Below are positions 16,197 to 23,930 of a stretch of DNA of 36,869 bases, piece by piece. The notes beneath the pieces are model-generated. The model made no database searches and was not told the origin of the DNA. It worked only from the letters and a program-made list of their open reading frames with translations. Made by a program: the position numbers and the translations under genes. Origin of the DNA: Singulisphaera sp. GP187 (GTDB taxonomy: Bacteria > Planctomycetota > Phycisphaerae > Phycisphaerales > SM1A02); NCBI GenBank assembly GCA_945868805.1, contig CAMBMO010000022.1:1-36869 (forward strand). Direction: 5' to 3'. Every line of letters begins with the position of its first letter. Within the stretch, counting starts at the first letter, position 1.

Positions 16197-16903
16197 GGAG
16201 TGCGTTCCGCTACGCCCGAGCGAGTCGCCGCCATCGCGGTCGCGCGCAATGTGACTTCGAGGGCTTCTGCGATGAGTGCGTCGATCCAATTCCGAACGGT
16301 CGCATAGGTCATCAGGGCAGGGATTGCCACCACGAGTCCCCAAAAGGTGGTGACCAGCGCGGTACCAATGCCACCCGCAAGGAGTGCAGGATCGGCTTGA
16401 CCACCGGAGGCTGAAACAGTTTGGAACGCGACGATCATTCCGTAGACCGTTCCAAAGAGCCCGATCATCGGACTGACTTGCGCAAAGACATTGAGCATTT
16501 CGATCGACCGAAAGCGCTTTGCTGCGCACTCTTCCGCAGTTTGTTCCGCCGCGTCGACAGCACCTGATCGCCCGAGTGGCAGTGTGTCGATCGCCGCGAC
16601 GGCGATTCGCGCGAAATCGCTTCTGCTCGCCGCCGCGATCGACCGTGCCTCGAGAGTTGATCCGCCGCTGGCTGCGCGAAGGAATGCCTCCGCGACACCT
16701 TGGGGCATGATGATCCGACGGCGATGAGCGAGCAGTGCCGACACAATCAGTCCGATGCTGACGATGCTCATCGCAATGAGTACCCAGATCATCGCACTAC
16801 CGACCCATTCGATCTGGGTGGAACCATCGGGCATCGTGCTCGATGACATGAAGAAGATCTTGGCTGCGTCGACTGTGGTCGAAAGTTCGGTGGGTGTGTT
16901 CAT
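16193..16903 (-). CDS. MotA/TolQ/ExbB family proton channel protein
   Basis: A 236-residue protein with three membrane segments: about 34-59, about 140-162 (PMIGLFGTVYGMIVAF) and about 176-200 (GIGTALVTTFWGLVVAIPAL). These last two carry the conserved Pro, Gly and Thr residues of ExbB/TolQ/MotA channels. The cytoplasmic loop between the first two contains the usual charged helices. It forms the stator with ExbD and converts proton flow to mechanical work. The start overlaps the vWA gene stop as ATGA and its own stop overlaps the first ExbD start, so expression of all subunits is tightly coupled. Confidence 0.93.
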   Translation of the reverse strand: MNTPTELSTTVDAAKIFFMSSSTMPDGSTQIEWVGSAMIWVLIAMSIVSIGLIVSALLAHRRRIIMPQGVAEAFLRAASGGSTLEARSIAAASRSDFARIAVAAIDTLPLGRSGAVDAAEQTAEECAAKRFRSIEMLNVFAQVSPMIGLFGTVYGMIVAFQTVSASGGQADPALLAGGIGTALVTTFWGLVVAIPALMTYATVRNWIDALIAEALEVTLRATAMAATRSGVAERTP

Positions 16904-18189
16904 GGTTGGTTCGTTGAAGATGGAAGAGTCTCTCGGGCAGCTTTGAGGACGCCTTCAGCCCGAGTGGCGGTCGAGTTGAGTCCAAAGGCGCGCGCTCCGC
17001 GGAGTGCGGAATCGGCGAGCCGAACGGCTGAGGCGGGATCGTGATCGTTGAGGAGGCTGATTTCGGCGGCACTCACGAGTGCTACTGGCGACGAGTGATG
17101 GAGCGGCTCGCCAAGTCCGATTCGCAGAAGCTCGGTCCGGGCTCTCGCAACCTGACCGGTCTTCAGCAATTCCAGTGCGCGCCCGAGTTTCGCTGTGGTC
17201 TCGTCGGGGACTTCCGCCTCCGCACTGTCACCGTCCGCGTTCAGTTCCACGAGTCGTGGGACGAATCGATACGAGCCACGACCGCCGTGCTCTCGTGCGA
17301 TCGCCTCAAGTGCGCCAAGCGGTTCGGGATCCATCAGATGGATGCACCCGATCTGAATCGACCGGCGACCAGTACGCGCATCTCGCGGATTGAGATTCTC
17401 GAGCATGGCCAGTAGCGCGTCGCGGTCCGTCGGTTGCGTCTGCGCCCCCATGAGACCCGAGCTCACGATGACAATTGTGTCCGGGCGAAGCGCGACAGCG
17501 ACGCGGATCGCCTTTGAGATATCGCTTTTTCCTCCCGTCGTGATCGAGTCGTTGAGCCAACCATCCAGAAGTTCAATTCCCTGCCGACCGAAAGTCGGTC
17601 CGGCACGTCTGAGCGATTCGGATTGCGCGAGAAACGCCTCGCCCGCTTGGAAGACGACCACTGCGAACTGCTGTTCATCACTGAGGCGTGCGATCGAGTG
17701 GAGCACCTCCTGCACCGCCGTGGGGTAGGCGCCGATCATCGAACCCGAAGCATCGACTAGATAGACGATGCGATGCGCTGAAGTCTGGCGAATGCCTGCG
17801 ATGGCGACGGTATTGCGCGGACTGCCGAGCGAACGCACGGGCCGATCGGTCGTCGTCATCAATTCGTCGCGGTTACGTTGGGTGCTCGCGACCACTCTGT
17901 CTGACGCAGTTTCAGATGCTGAGTGAGCTTGAGTCATCGCGATCTTGGCGATGGCCACGAATTCGCCCGTCTCGTCGGGCGACGAATTCGAGACGACACT
18001 CGCCCGAGGAAGGAGCACCGCTTCGATCGGTGCAGGTTCAAACGCGAATTGTGCCGAGTCGCCGAGGACTTGGCTCTCATATTCGCTCGCGGTTTGTATC
18101 GAGACGATTCCGACACTCAAGAGCAATGCTGCCAGCCCCACATGGGTGAGGCCGGAACACGCCCAGGGGATCAGGCGTCGCGGCACCAT
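16900..18189 (-). CDS. TonB-like membrane-anchored vWA domain protein
   Basis: A 429-residue protein. The N-terminus (VPRRLIPWACSGLTHVGLAA) resembles the TonB anchor: PRR-PW before one membrane helix that carries Ser12-x3-His16, the spacing of E. coli TonB Ser16/His20. A linker (about 35-138) leads to a von Willebrand A domain (about 140-315) with MIDAS DASGS at 146-150; the later MIDAS positions are weaker (GGKSD at 219-223, and VSSG where TDG is usual). About 330-429 is helical and TPR-like. No TonB C-terminal domain is present. First gene of the operon with ExbB and two ExbD proteins, it is the probable energised partner. The ATG at 18189 lies three bases from the stop of the DoxX-like gene. 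Confidence 0.85.
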   Translation of the reverse strand: MVPRRLIPWACSGLTHVGLAALLLSVGIVSIQTASEYESQVLGDSAQFAFEPAPIEAVLLPRASVVSNSSPDETGEFVAIAKIAMTQAHSASETASDRVVASTQRNRDELMTTTDRPVRSLGSPRNTVAIAGIRQTSAHRIVYLVDASGSMIGAYPTAVQEVLHSIARLSDEQQFAVVVFQAGEAFLAQSESLRRAGPTFGRQGIELLDGWLNDSITTGGKSDISKAIRVAVALRPDTIVIVSSGLMGAQTQPTDRDALLAMLENLNPRDARTGRRSIQIGCIHLMDPEPLGALEAIAREHGGRGSYRFVPRLVELNADGDSAEAEVPDETTAKLGRALELLKTGQVARARTELLRIGLGEPLHHSSPVALVSAAEISLLNDHDPASAVRLADSALRGARAFGLNSTATRAEGVLKAARETLPSSTNQP

Positions 18190-18192
18190 GGA

Positions 18193-18840
18193 TTATCTCG
18201 ACTCTCTCCGAGTGGACTTCGCGTTCGCGGTCGTACCAGAGCTCGACTTCTTGGGTTGTCTTCCCATCATCTCATCGAAGCTCAGCGCTCCTGATCCGAC
18301 GAGGACGATGTTCATCGCAAGCACGAAGAGTCCGACTTGGGCGCACGCACGAAAGTAGTCCGGCTGGGAAATAGTCCACCATGCACTCTCTCTGATTGGG
18401 GTCCAACTGGTCGTCCAGAATGCGCTGGCGATGACACATGCGATTGCGAGCGCACTGAGGCGAGTGAATGCGCCGACAACGAGCAGAATCGATCCTCCGA
18501 ACTCAACGAACGCGATAATCCATGCGACGATTGCTGGATAGGGAACACCAGCTGCACTGGCAACGAGTGCGTCGCGGTAGAGAGCGCGGGTGACACGTGG
18601 TGCATTTCCTTGAGGAAGCGTCGTGGTTGCTTCGGCGGAACCAAGTCCAGTCGATTGAATGCGTTGCCAGTCGAGTCCGTCTGCGGAAACCCCGATCGAG
18701 ACGAGTCGGTCCGCATCGGACATCGAGAACTCCTCGCTCGTGTACAGGTTGCGCCATCCGATCGGGAGGAGAGCTGCGAACAGCACGAGTCGCGCGATCA
18801 GCGGAAAGCACTTGAATGCACAAGTTTCACGAAAGGCCAT
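18193..18840 (-). CDS. DoxX-like membrane protein
   Basis: A 215-residue membrane protein with four likely helices: LIARLVLFAALLPIGWRNLY, then IVAWIIAFVEFGGSILLVVG, LSALAIACVIASAFWTT and AQVGLFVLAMNIVLVGSGAL. The order and the FxxFxxGxxLxxGxxT-like segment of helices two and three fit DoxX/DoxD. A loop of about 70 residues between helices one and two is longer than in small DoxX proteins. The C-terminus is basic (KKSSSGTTANAKSTRR). I prefer ATG 18840 because AGG lies nine bases ahead of it; the alternative ATG 18849 lies directly after that AGG. It precedes the vWA operon by three bases and may be its first gene. Function in the family is poorly defined. Confidence 0.75.
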   Translation of the reverse strand: MAFRETCAFKCFPLIARLVLFAALLPIGWRNLYTSEEFSMSDADRLVSIGVSADGLDWQRIQSTGLGSAEATTTLPQGNAPRVTRALYRDALVASAAGVPYPAIVAWIIAFVEFGGSILLVVGAFTRLSALAIACVIASAFWTTSWTPIRESAWWTISQPDYFRACAQVGLFVLAMNIVLVGSGALSFDEMMGRQPKKSSSGTTANAKSTRRESR

Positions 18841-18868
18841 GGCTATCATCCTACGAAGGTGTTCAGAC

Positions 18869-18949
18869 GCGGGCGTGGCGGAATGGCAGACGCGCTGGAT
18901 TTAGGTTCCAGTGGGGAAACTCGTGCAGGTTCAAGTCCTGTCGCCCGTA
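18869..18949 (+). tRNA. tRNA-Leu, anticodon UAG
   Basis: The sequence folds as a class II tRNA. The acceptor stem GCGGGCG pairs with CGCCCGT (one G-U at the end). The D-arm is GCG/CGC, the anticodon stem CTGGA/TCCAG encloses loop TTTAGGT with anticodon TAG, a variable arm follows, and the T-arm is GCAGG-TTCAAGT-CCTGT. The discriminator is A, as expected for leucine. CCA is not encoded (CTT follows). A TATCAT at 18844-18849 sits at a suitable distance for a -10 box, inside the 5' end of the divergent DoxX-like gene, but no good -35 is seen. Confidence 0.95.
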
Positions 18950-19076
18950 CTTCCCTGATTGATCGATCGCGGTCGCGACAAGAGTTGCGCCTCGCCCGTG
19001 CGTTGTCGGGCGTGCCGAGCGCGAATGCGGTTCGTCGATCGCCGACTCGATCGCCTTCTCGATAGTCTTCCAACGA

Positions 19077-20429
19077 ATGATCGAGTGGCAACCAAACTCT
19101 TGGAAATCCCTCGTCGCGAGTCAGCAGGTGCCGTGGCCAGATCCTCGAGCTGTGGATCTCGTCATTGAGGAGATCAAGAATCTTCCACCGCTCGTCACAA
19201 GCGGGGAAGTCGCGACCCTGAAAGTGCAGTTGGCGGAGGCCGCGCGGGGTGAGCGATTCCTTCTGCACGGCGGCGACTGCGCCGAGAGCTTCGCGGACTG
19301 CCGGTCGGCATCAATCACGAACCAGTTAAAGATCCTCTTGCAGATGAGTCTCGTTCTGACGCATGCGTCGCACAAGCGAGTCATCCGCATCGGTCGCATC
19401 GCTGGTCAGTACGCCAAGCCACGGTCAGCGGAGGCCGAAGTTCGCGATGGCGTCGCACTCCCGTCGTTTCGCGGGGACAATGTCAATCGTCCGGAGTTTT
19501 CCGAGAGTGCGCGCACGCCGAATCCTCAACTGCTTCTGCGTGGTTATGAACGCTCGGCGCTGACCCTCAATTTCATTCGCGCACTTTTGGATGGCGGATT
19601 CACCGATTTGCACCATCCAGAGCATTGGAATCTCGACTGGGTCGCTCACTCGCCACTCGCGGAGGAGTACAAGCGCGTTGTCGATTCGATCGGGGCGGGA
19701 ATCCGATTCATGGAGTCACTTGAGGACCGGCACCTCGATCAGACGCAGTGTCTCGACTTTTTCACGAGCCACGAGTGTCTTCTGCTCGACCTCGAATCGG
19801 CGCAAACACGCGTCGTCCCGCGTCGCAGTGGCTGGTGGAACCTCTCGACGCACTTCCCTTGGCTCGGCGCACGAACCGGAAAGATCGACGGGGCGCATGT
19901 CGAATACCTTAGGGGTATCGAAAACCCCATCGGGATCAAGGTCGCGAGCGATCGAAGTCCGAATGAACTTGTCGCCCTCTGCGAGCGCTTGAATCCTGGT
20001 CGTGAAGCGGGGCGAATCTCCTTGATCCATCGTTTGGGTGCGCACCAGATCGCCGCATTGCTCCCTGCATACATCGATGCAATCACGCGCGCAAAGATTC
20101 CGGTGCTCTGGATTTGCGATCCGATGCACGGAAACACCGAATCGGTCATCGTGAAGTCACTTTCTGGAGAGGCGATCTCGAGAAAGACACGCAAGTTTTC
20201 GCACATCCTCGCGGAATTGGAACAAGCGTTCGAGATTCACAAATCGAAGGGAACCGTGCTGGGTGGGGTCCACTTCGAGCTGACGGGTAAAGATGTCACT
20301 GAGTGCGTCGGTGGGGCGCGCGGGCTGGCCGAAGCCGATCTCGATCGCGCCTATCAGAGCTCGCTCGATCCGCGCTTGAACTACGAACAGGCGCTCGAGA
20401 TGGCATTGCTGGTCGCTCGTCGGGTGTGA
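19077..20429 (+). CDS. Class II 3-deoxy-7-phosphoheptulonate synthase
   Basis: A 450-residue plant-type DAHP synthase that condenses phosphoenolpyruvate with erythrose 4-phosphate, the entry to the shikimate pathway. The signature stretches are FLLHGGDCAESF (Cys68 as metal ligand), RIGRIAGQYAKPRS, FTSHECLLLDLESA, ICDPMHGNT, GGVHFELTG and DPRLNYEQALEM, giving the expected Cys, His, Glu and Asp metal ligands. Length is normal. It follows tRNA-Leu after 127 bases, which contain a 6-bp inverted repeat (CGCCCG at 18993, CGGGCG at 19007) but no T-run. ATG 19077 lacks a clear Shine-Dalgarno site. The only other shikimate gene in the window is the partial aroE at the far left. Confidence 0.95.
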   Translation: MIEWQPNSWKSLVASQQVPWPDPRAVDLVIEEIKNLPPLVTSGEVATLKVQLAEAARGERFLLHGGDCAESFADCRSASITNQLKILLQMSLVLTHASHKRVIRIGRIAGQYAKPRSAEAEVRDGVALPSFRGDNVNRPEFSESARTPNPQLLLRGYERSALTLNFIRALLDGGFTDLHHPEHWNLDWVAHSPLAEEYKRVVDSIGAGIRFMESLEDRHLDQTQCLDFFTSHECLLLDLESAQTRVVPRRSGWWNLSTHFPWLGARTGKIDGAHVEYLRGIENPIGIKVASDRSPNELVALCERLNPGREAGRISLIHRLGAHQIAALLPAYIDAITRAKIPVLWICDPMHGNTESVIVKSLSGEAISRKTRKFSHILAELEQAFEIHKSKGTVLGGVHFELTGKDVTECVGGARGLAEADLDRAYQSSLDPRLNYEQALEMALLVARRV

Positions 20430-20488
20430 CGGCTCGCTCCACCGATCCGCTCGGGCGCGCCACTTTTCGATACTCTCGCCCGCTCGCC

Positions 20489-21829
20489 ATGCCAAAGTCA
20501 TCGAGACGAATCGCCATTACAGGAGTCGGTCCCGTGTCGGGTTTCGGCATTGGGATGGATCCACTCTGGAAGGGACTCTGTGAGGGTGCTTCATCGATCC
20601 GCCCGATCTCGACATTCGATCCAAGTGGGTTCATCACGACGGTCGCATCGATGATCACGCCTGAACAGTTGGACATTCGGGCGATCGTCCCGAAGAGTTA
20701 TCGAAAGGCGACCAAGGTGATGGCACGGGACATCGAGATCGCAGTCGCGGCCGCCGCTTCGGCTGTCCAGGCAGCGGGACTCACGACACGCGCAACGGCA
20801 GAAGGGATTGCGCCAACGATTGCTCCAGAGCGAGTCGGTTGCCACATTGGAGCGGGGCTGATTCCTGCGGACTCGGACGAATTGGCCGCCGCCATGTTGA
20901 CCTGTCGCGATGCGGAGGGCGGGTTCGATCCAGGCGAATGGGGCCGCACGGGGATGAACAATCTCACGCCGCTCTGGTTACTGAAGTATCTGCCGAACAT
21001 GCTGGCGTGCCATGTCACGATCATCCACGATTGCCAGGGTCCATCCAACACATTGACCTGCGCCGAAGCTTCCGGCGGACTTTCGATCGGCGAATCCATG
21101 CGAGTGATTCGCCGGGGCGATGCGGACGCATGTCTTTCCGGTGGCGCAGAGAGCAAGGTCAATTACATGGGGTTGCTGCGTCAAACATTTGCGAATCGCC
21201 TCGCGCCCGTACCAGTGGGCGCCGATGGTGTGGCAGCCGTGAGACCATTCGATCCGCATGCTGGAGGCACAGTGCTCGGCGAAGGCGGTGGCATCCTCAT
21301 CACCGAGGCATTCGAGAGTGCGATTGGACGAGGCGCTCTGGTTCTCGCGGAAGTGGCGGGATTCGCAGCGAGTCAATGCGCTTGCATAGACACTGTGGGC
21401 GTCGACCTCTCGGGATCGTCCGACGAGATCGCGGCGGCGATCGAAGGCGCACTGCAAGATGCGGGCATTTCGGCAACGGAAATTGACGCAATCGTCCCGC
21501 TCGGCAGCGGAATCGCAAATGTCGACGCGGCTGAAGCGAAGGCGCTTCGATCGTGCTTGGGAGATCGACTCGCCAAGATTCCACTCATTACGCTCGCGCC
21601 ACAGATTGGAATCTGTGGGGCGGGTGCGAGTGCGCTCGCGGTCTGCGTTGCGGCGCAGTGCATTCGAGAACAGAAACTTCCTGCACGCCTGTCGACAACA
21701 GGATCCATTGCATTGGGTGTCGATGCCGACGCACGGTCGACAGGTTCTGCAACGCTTCGCGCAGTTCTGGTGACAACCACGGGCATGGGCGGTCAGAGTG
21801 CAGCCCTCGTACTGCGGAGAGTGACATGA
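20489..21829 (+). CDS. Ketoacyl synthase homologue lacking the catalytic residues (chain-length-factor-like)
   Basis: A 446-residue thiolase-fold protein of the FabF family, starting RIAITGVGPVSGFG. The nucleophile elbow reads GPSNTLTCAEASGGLSIGE: aligned to FabF, the Cys position is Glu193. The first His (HGTGT in FabF) is Leu338 in PLGSGIANVDAAEA. The KSMxGH segment reads APQIGI, so Lys becomes Ala370 and the second His becomes Ile375. It therefore cannot condense acyl chains in the usual way. It resembles in logic the KS-beta/chain-length factor of type II polyketide systems, where Gln replaces Cys. Its stop overlaps the start of an intact FabF-like gene (ATGA), so the two are probably made in equal amounts and form a heterodimer; that is inference. 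The frame is open back to 20303, overlapping DAHP synthase, and was not included. Confidence 0.88.
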   Translation: MPKSSRRIAITGVGPVSGFGIGMDPLWKGLCEGASSIRPISTFDPSGFITTVASMITPEQLDIRAIVPKSYRKATKVMARDIEIAVAAAASAVQAAGLTTRATAEGIAPTIAPERVGCHIGAGLIPADSDELAAAMLTCRDAEGGFDPGEWGRTGMNNLTPLWLLKYLPNMLACHVTIIHDCQGPSNTLTCAEASGGLSIGESMRVIRRGDADACLSGGAESKVNYMGLLRQTFANRLAPVPVGADGVAAVRPFDPHAGGTVLGEGGGILITEAFESAIGRGALVLAEVAGFAASQCACIDTVGVDLSGSSDEIAAAIEGALQDAGISATEIDAIVPLGSGIANVDAAEAKALRSCLGDRLAKIPLITLAPQIGICGAGASALAVCVAAQCIREQKLPARLSTTGSIALGVDADARSTGSATLRAVLVTTTGMGGQSAALVLRRVT

Positions 21830-23166
21830 GCGCGAGGAAAGACATCTCGCCAAGCCAGCGAGTCGTTGTGAGCGGGATGGGATGGGTCACTCCGCTTGGG
21901 CACGATCTCGAGACCGTCTGGTCCGCCCTGATGCGTGGCGCATCAGGTATGGCTCCGATCACCCGATTTGATGCGCGCACTTTCCCGACGTCATTCGCGG
22001 CGGAAGTGAAAGACTTCGATGTGAATCCACTCTTGAAGGATCCATCTGCACATGCGACTGCAGGGATCAATTCGAAGTTCGCCCTCGGTGCGGCTGCGCA
22101 AGCGTGGCGGCAGGCAGAACTCGATGTCAAACCAGCGCGCAATTTGCGTCGCGTTGGCATGTACCTCGGTGCGGGAGAGGGAGTGATCGATACGCCGAAT
22201 TATCTTGCGACGAATCTTCGCGCCTGGGACGCGGCTCGCGGAAAGACCGACGGCGTGCTGTGGGCTGAGCTCGGTCACAAGCTGATGCAGGCCGCACGCG
22301 AGATTGAACAAGAGCCCAATATGCCGCTCGCACACATCGCACGCGAGTTTGGCGCTCGAGGGCCCGCATACAACTGCTTGACCGCATGCGCAGCAAGCAC
22401 GCAAGCGATTGGCGAAGCTTCGAGCATTCTGCGCGGTGGCGAGGCTGATGTGATGATCGCTGGTGGCGCACACACGATGATCCATGTGCTGGGAGTGACA
22501 GGCTTCAACCGACTGACTGCGCTCAGTACAAGCACGGGGGATCCGTGCAAGGCGAGTCGTCCATTCGACCTGACTCGAGGAGGATTTGTGATGGGGGAGG
22601 GCGCTGGAATGGTCATTCTCGAAACGCTCGAACATGCTCGCGCACGAGGGGCGAAGCCACTGGCCGAACTGATCGGATTTGGTTCGAGCGCGGACTCCTA
22701 TCGAATCACCGACATCGAACCAACTGGTCGTGGCGCGGCCGCAGCGATGTTGCAGGCACTCTCGCAGGCGGGAATCGATCCACACGCTCGTGGAGACGAT
22801 GGACGCCCCATGGTTGATTACATCTCTGCGCACGGGACTGGTACGAAGGAGAACGACTCGATCGAGACTCTCGCCGTCAAGCGAGTCTTTGGCGATCTTG
22901 CAAAGGATATTCCGATGAGTTCGGTCAAGAGCATGCTGGGACACTTGATCGCCGCGGCTGGCGCCGTCGAGTTCATCACATGTGTCATGGCGATTCACCG
23001 AGGGATGCTGCCACCCACGATCAACTATGCAACCCCTGATCCGGAATGCGATCTGGATTATGTTGCGAACACGCCGCGCCAAGCGAAGGTCAGAACTTGT
23101 CTCTCCAACTCGTTCGGATTCGGCGGCCAGAACGACACGGTCTGCGTGACCGCGTTCACTGAATAG
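21826..23166 (+). CDS. Beta-ketoacyl-ACP synthase, FabF (KAS II) type
   Basis: A 446-residue condensing enzyme with the full active site: Cys188 in LTACAAS, His336 in SAHGTGTKEND, Lys368 and His373 in VKSMLGHLIAAAG, and the GFGG loop near 431-434. It extends acyl-ACP with malonyl-ACP. Its start overlaps the stop of the preceding Cys-less homologue. Both proteins are 446 residues, yet they differ widely, so the pair is ancient. The intact enzyme could be the housekeeping FabF, but no acpP, fabG or fabD lies nearby; with its partner it may build a special long-chain or polyene product instead. No ketoreductase or acyl carrier protein is in the window. Confidence 0.92.
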   Translation: MSARKDISPSQRVVVSGMGWVTPLGHDLETVWSALMRGASGMAPITRFDARTFPTSFAAEVKDFDVNPLLKDPSAHATAGINSKFALGAAAQAWRQAELDVKPARNLRRVGMYLGAGEGVIDTPNYLATNLRAWDAARGKTDGVLWAELGHKLMQAAREIEQEPNMPLAHIAREFGARGPAYNCLTACAASTQAIGEASSILRGGEADVMIAGGAHTMIHVLGVTGFNRLTALSTSTGDPCKASRPFDLTRGGFVMGEGAGMVILETLEHARARGAKPLAELIGFGSSADSYRITDIEPTGRGAAAAMLQALSQAGIDPHARGDDGRPMVDYISAHGTGTKENDSIETLAVKRVFGDLAKDIPMSSVKSMLGHLIAAAGAVEFITCVMAIHRGMLPPTINYATPDPECDLDYVANTPRQAKVRTCLSNSFGFGGQNDTVCVTAFTE

Positions 23167-23167
23167 C

Positions 23168-23806
23168 GTGGGCGTGAATTGGAAATCGCGGGCCGGGTGC
23201 ATCCGAATCTTGGCGTTGGTCGCGTTGGGACTCGCAATTCTTTGGGGCGCGGGATGGATCCTCGCATCGCTCTCACCATCTGGATGGATTGCTGCCGAGA
23301 CGATTCGCGACGACCCCGAGAGCGATCGCCGGGGATGCGACCTCGAGCAGAACCTCGCCGCCGCAATCACTCGAGTCCGCGATCCCGGCGCTTCATGGGC
23401 GATCCGAATCCAGGACTTGGACGTCAACGCGTGGATCGCCTGCCGACTGCCGCAGTGGAAGGACCACGATCCGACACTTGCTTGGCCGATCGAAGGCGCG
23501 ACCGCGCGTCTGCGATTCGACCGTGACTGCGCGACGATTCTCATAGAGATGGACGGTCGTATCTGGAGCGGTTCTTTCGAGATGATCGTCGAAGCGGGCG
23601 GAATCCGACTCGTCCCGGGTTGGGGCGCGGTCGGCATGCTCCCGATACCCGATGGGGCGCGCCTGGCGAGTCGTTGGCTCGAGGGGGTCGCCGCCGATAA
23701 ATTGCTGCTTCCACGCCTCTTCAAACTCGGCGATGGTCGAAGTGTCGAGGTGCGCCGGATCGACATTCGGTCGGGTGCGGCTGAGATCGAATTCGTTACG
23801 AGGTAG
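23168..23806 (+). CDS. Hypothetical single-pass membrane protein
   Basis: A 212-residue protein with one N-terminal membrane helix (ILALVALGLAILWGAGWIL, about 14-32) and a soluble, probably periplasmic part. That part contains IRIQDLDVNAWIACRLPQW, resembling the strand-loop seen in lipid-binding or AsmA-like small membrane proteins, but I cannot assign a family. Start is GTG 23168, one base after the FabF stop, or GTG 23174. Close linkage to the ketoacyl synthase pair suggests a shared transcript and possibly a role with their lipid product; the role is inference. Confidence 0.72.
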   Translation: MGVNWKSRAGCIRILALVALGLAILWGAGWILASLSPSGWIAAETIRDDPESDRRGCDLEQNLAAAITRVRDPGASWAIRIQDLDVNAWIACRLPQWKDHDPTLAWPIEGATARLRFDRDCATILIEMDGRIWSGSFEMIVEAGGIRLVPGWGAVGMLPIPDGARLASRWLEGVAADKLLLPRLFKLGDGRSVEVRRIDIRSGAAEIEFVTR

Positions 23807-23930
23807 CACCCCCACGAATTCTTCCGGTGTCGTGTTATCGCGTGTCACTCGCCTTTCAGTCACCAAGCGCAAGCATTCCAAACTCCTGAGAGCTCGATAG
23901 GATGCTGACCCGCGCGACGCGTTCTTACCG

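Noticed and set aside
18993-19012. Terminator after tRNA-Leu
   Set aside because: The CGCCCG/CGGGCG stem has six pairs and an eight-base loop but no T-run follows.
21991-23766. A 591-codon minus-strand frame opposite the intact FabF gene
   Set aside because: Antisense shadow: Arg/Ser/His-rich, no domain, and it covers a complete condensing enzyme with all catalytic residues.
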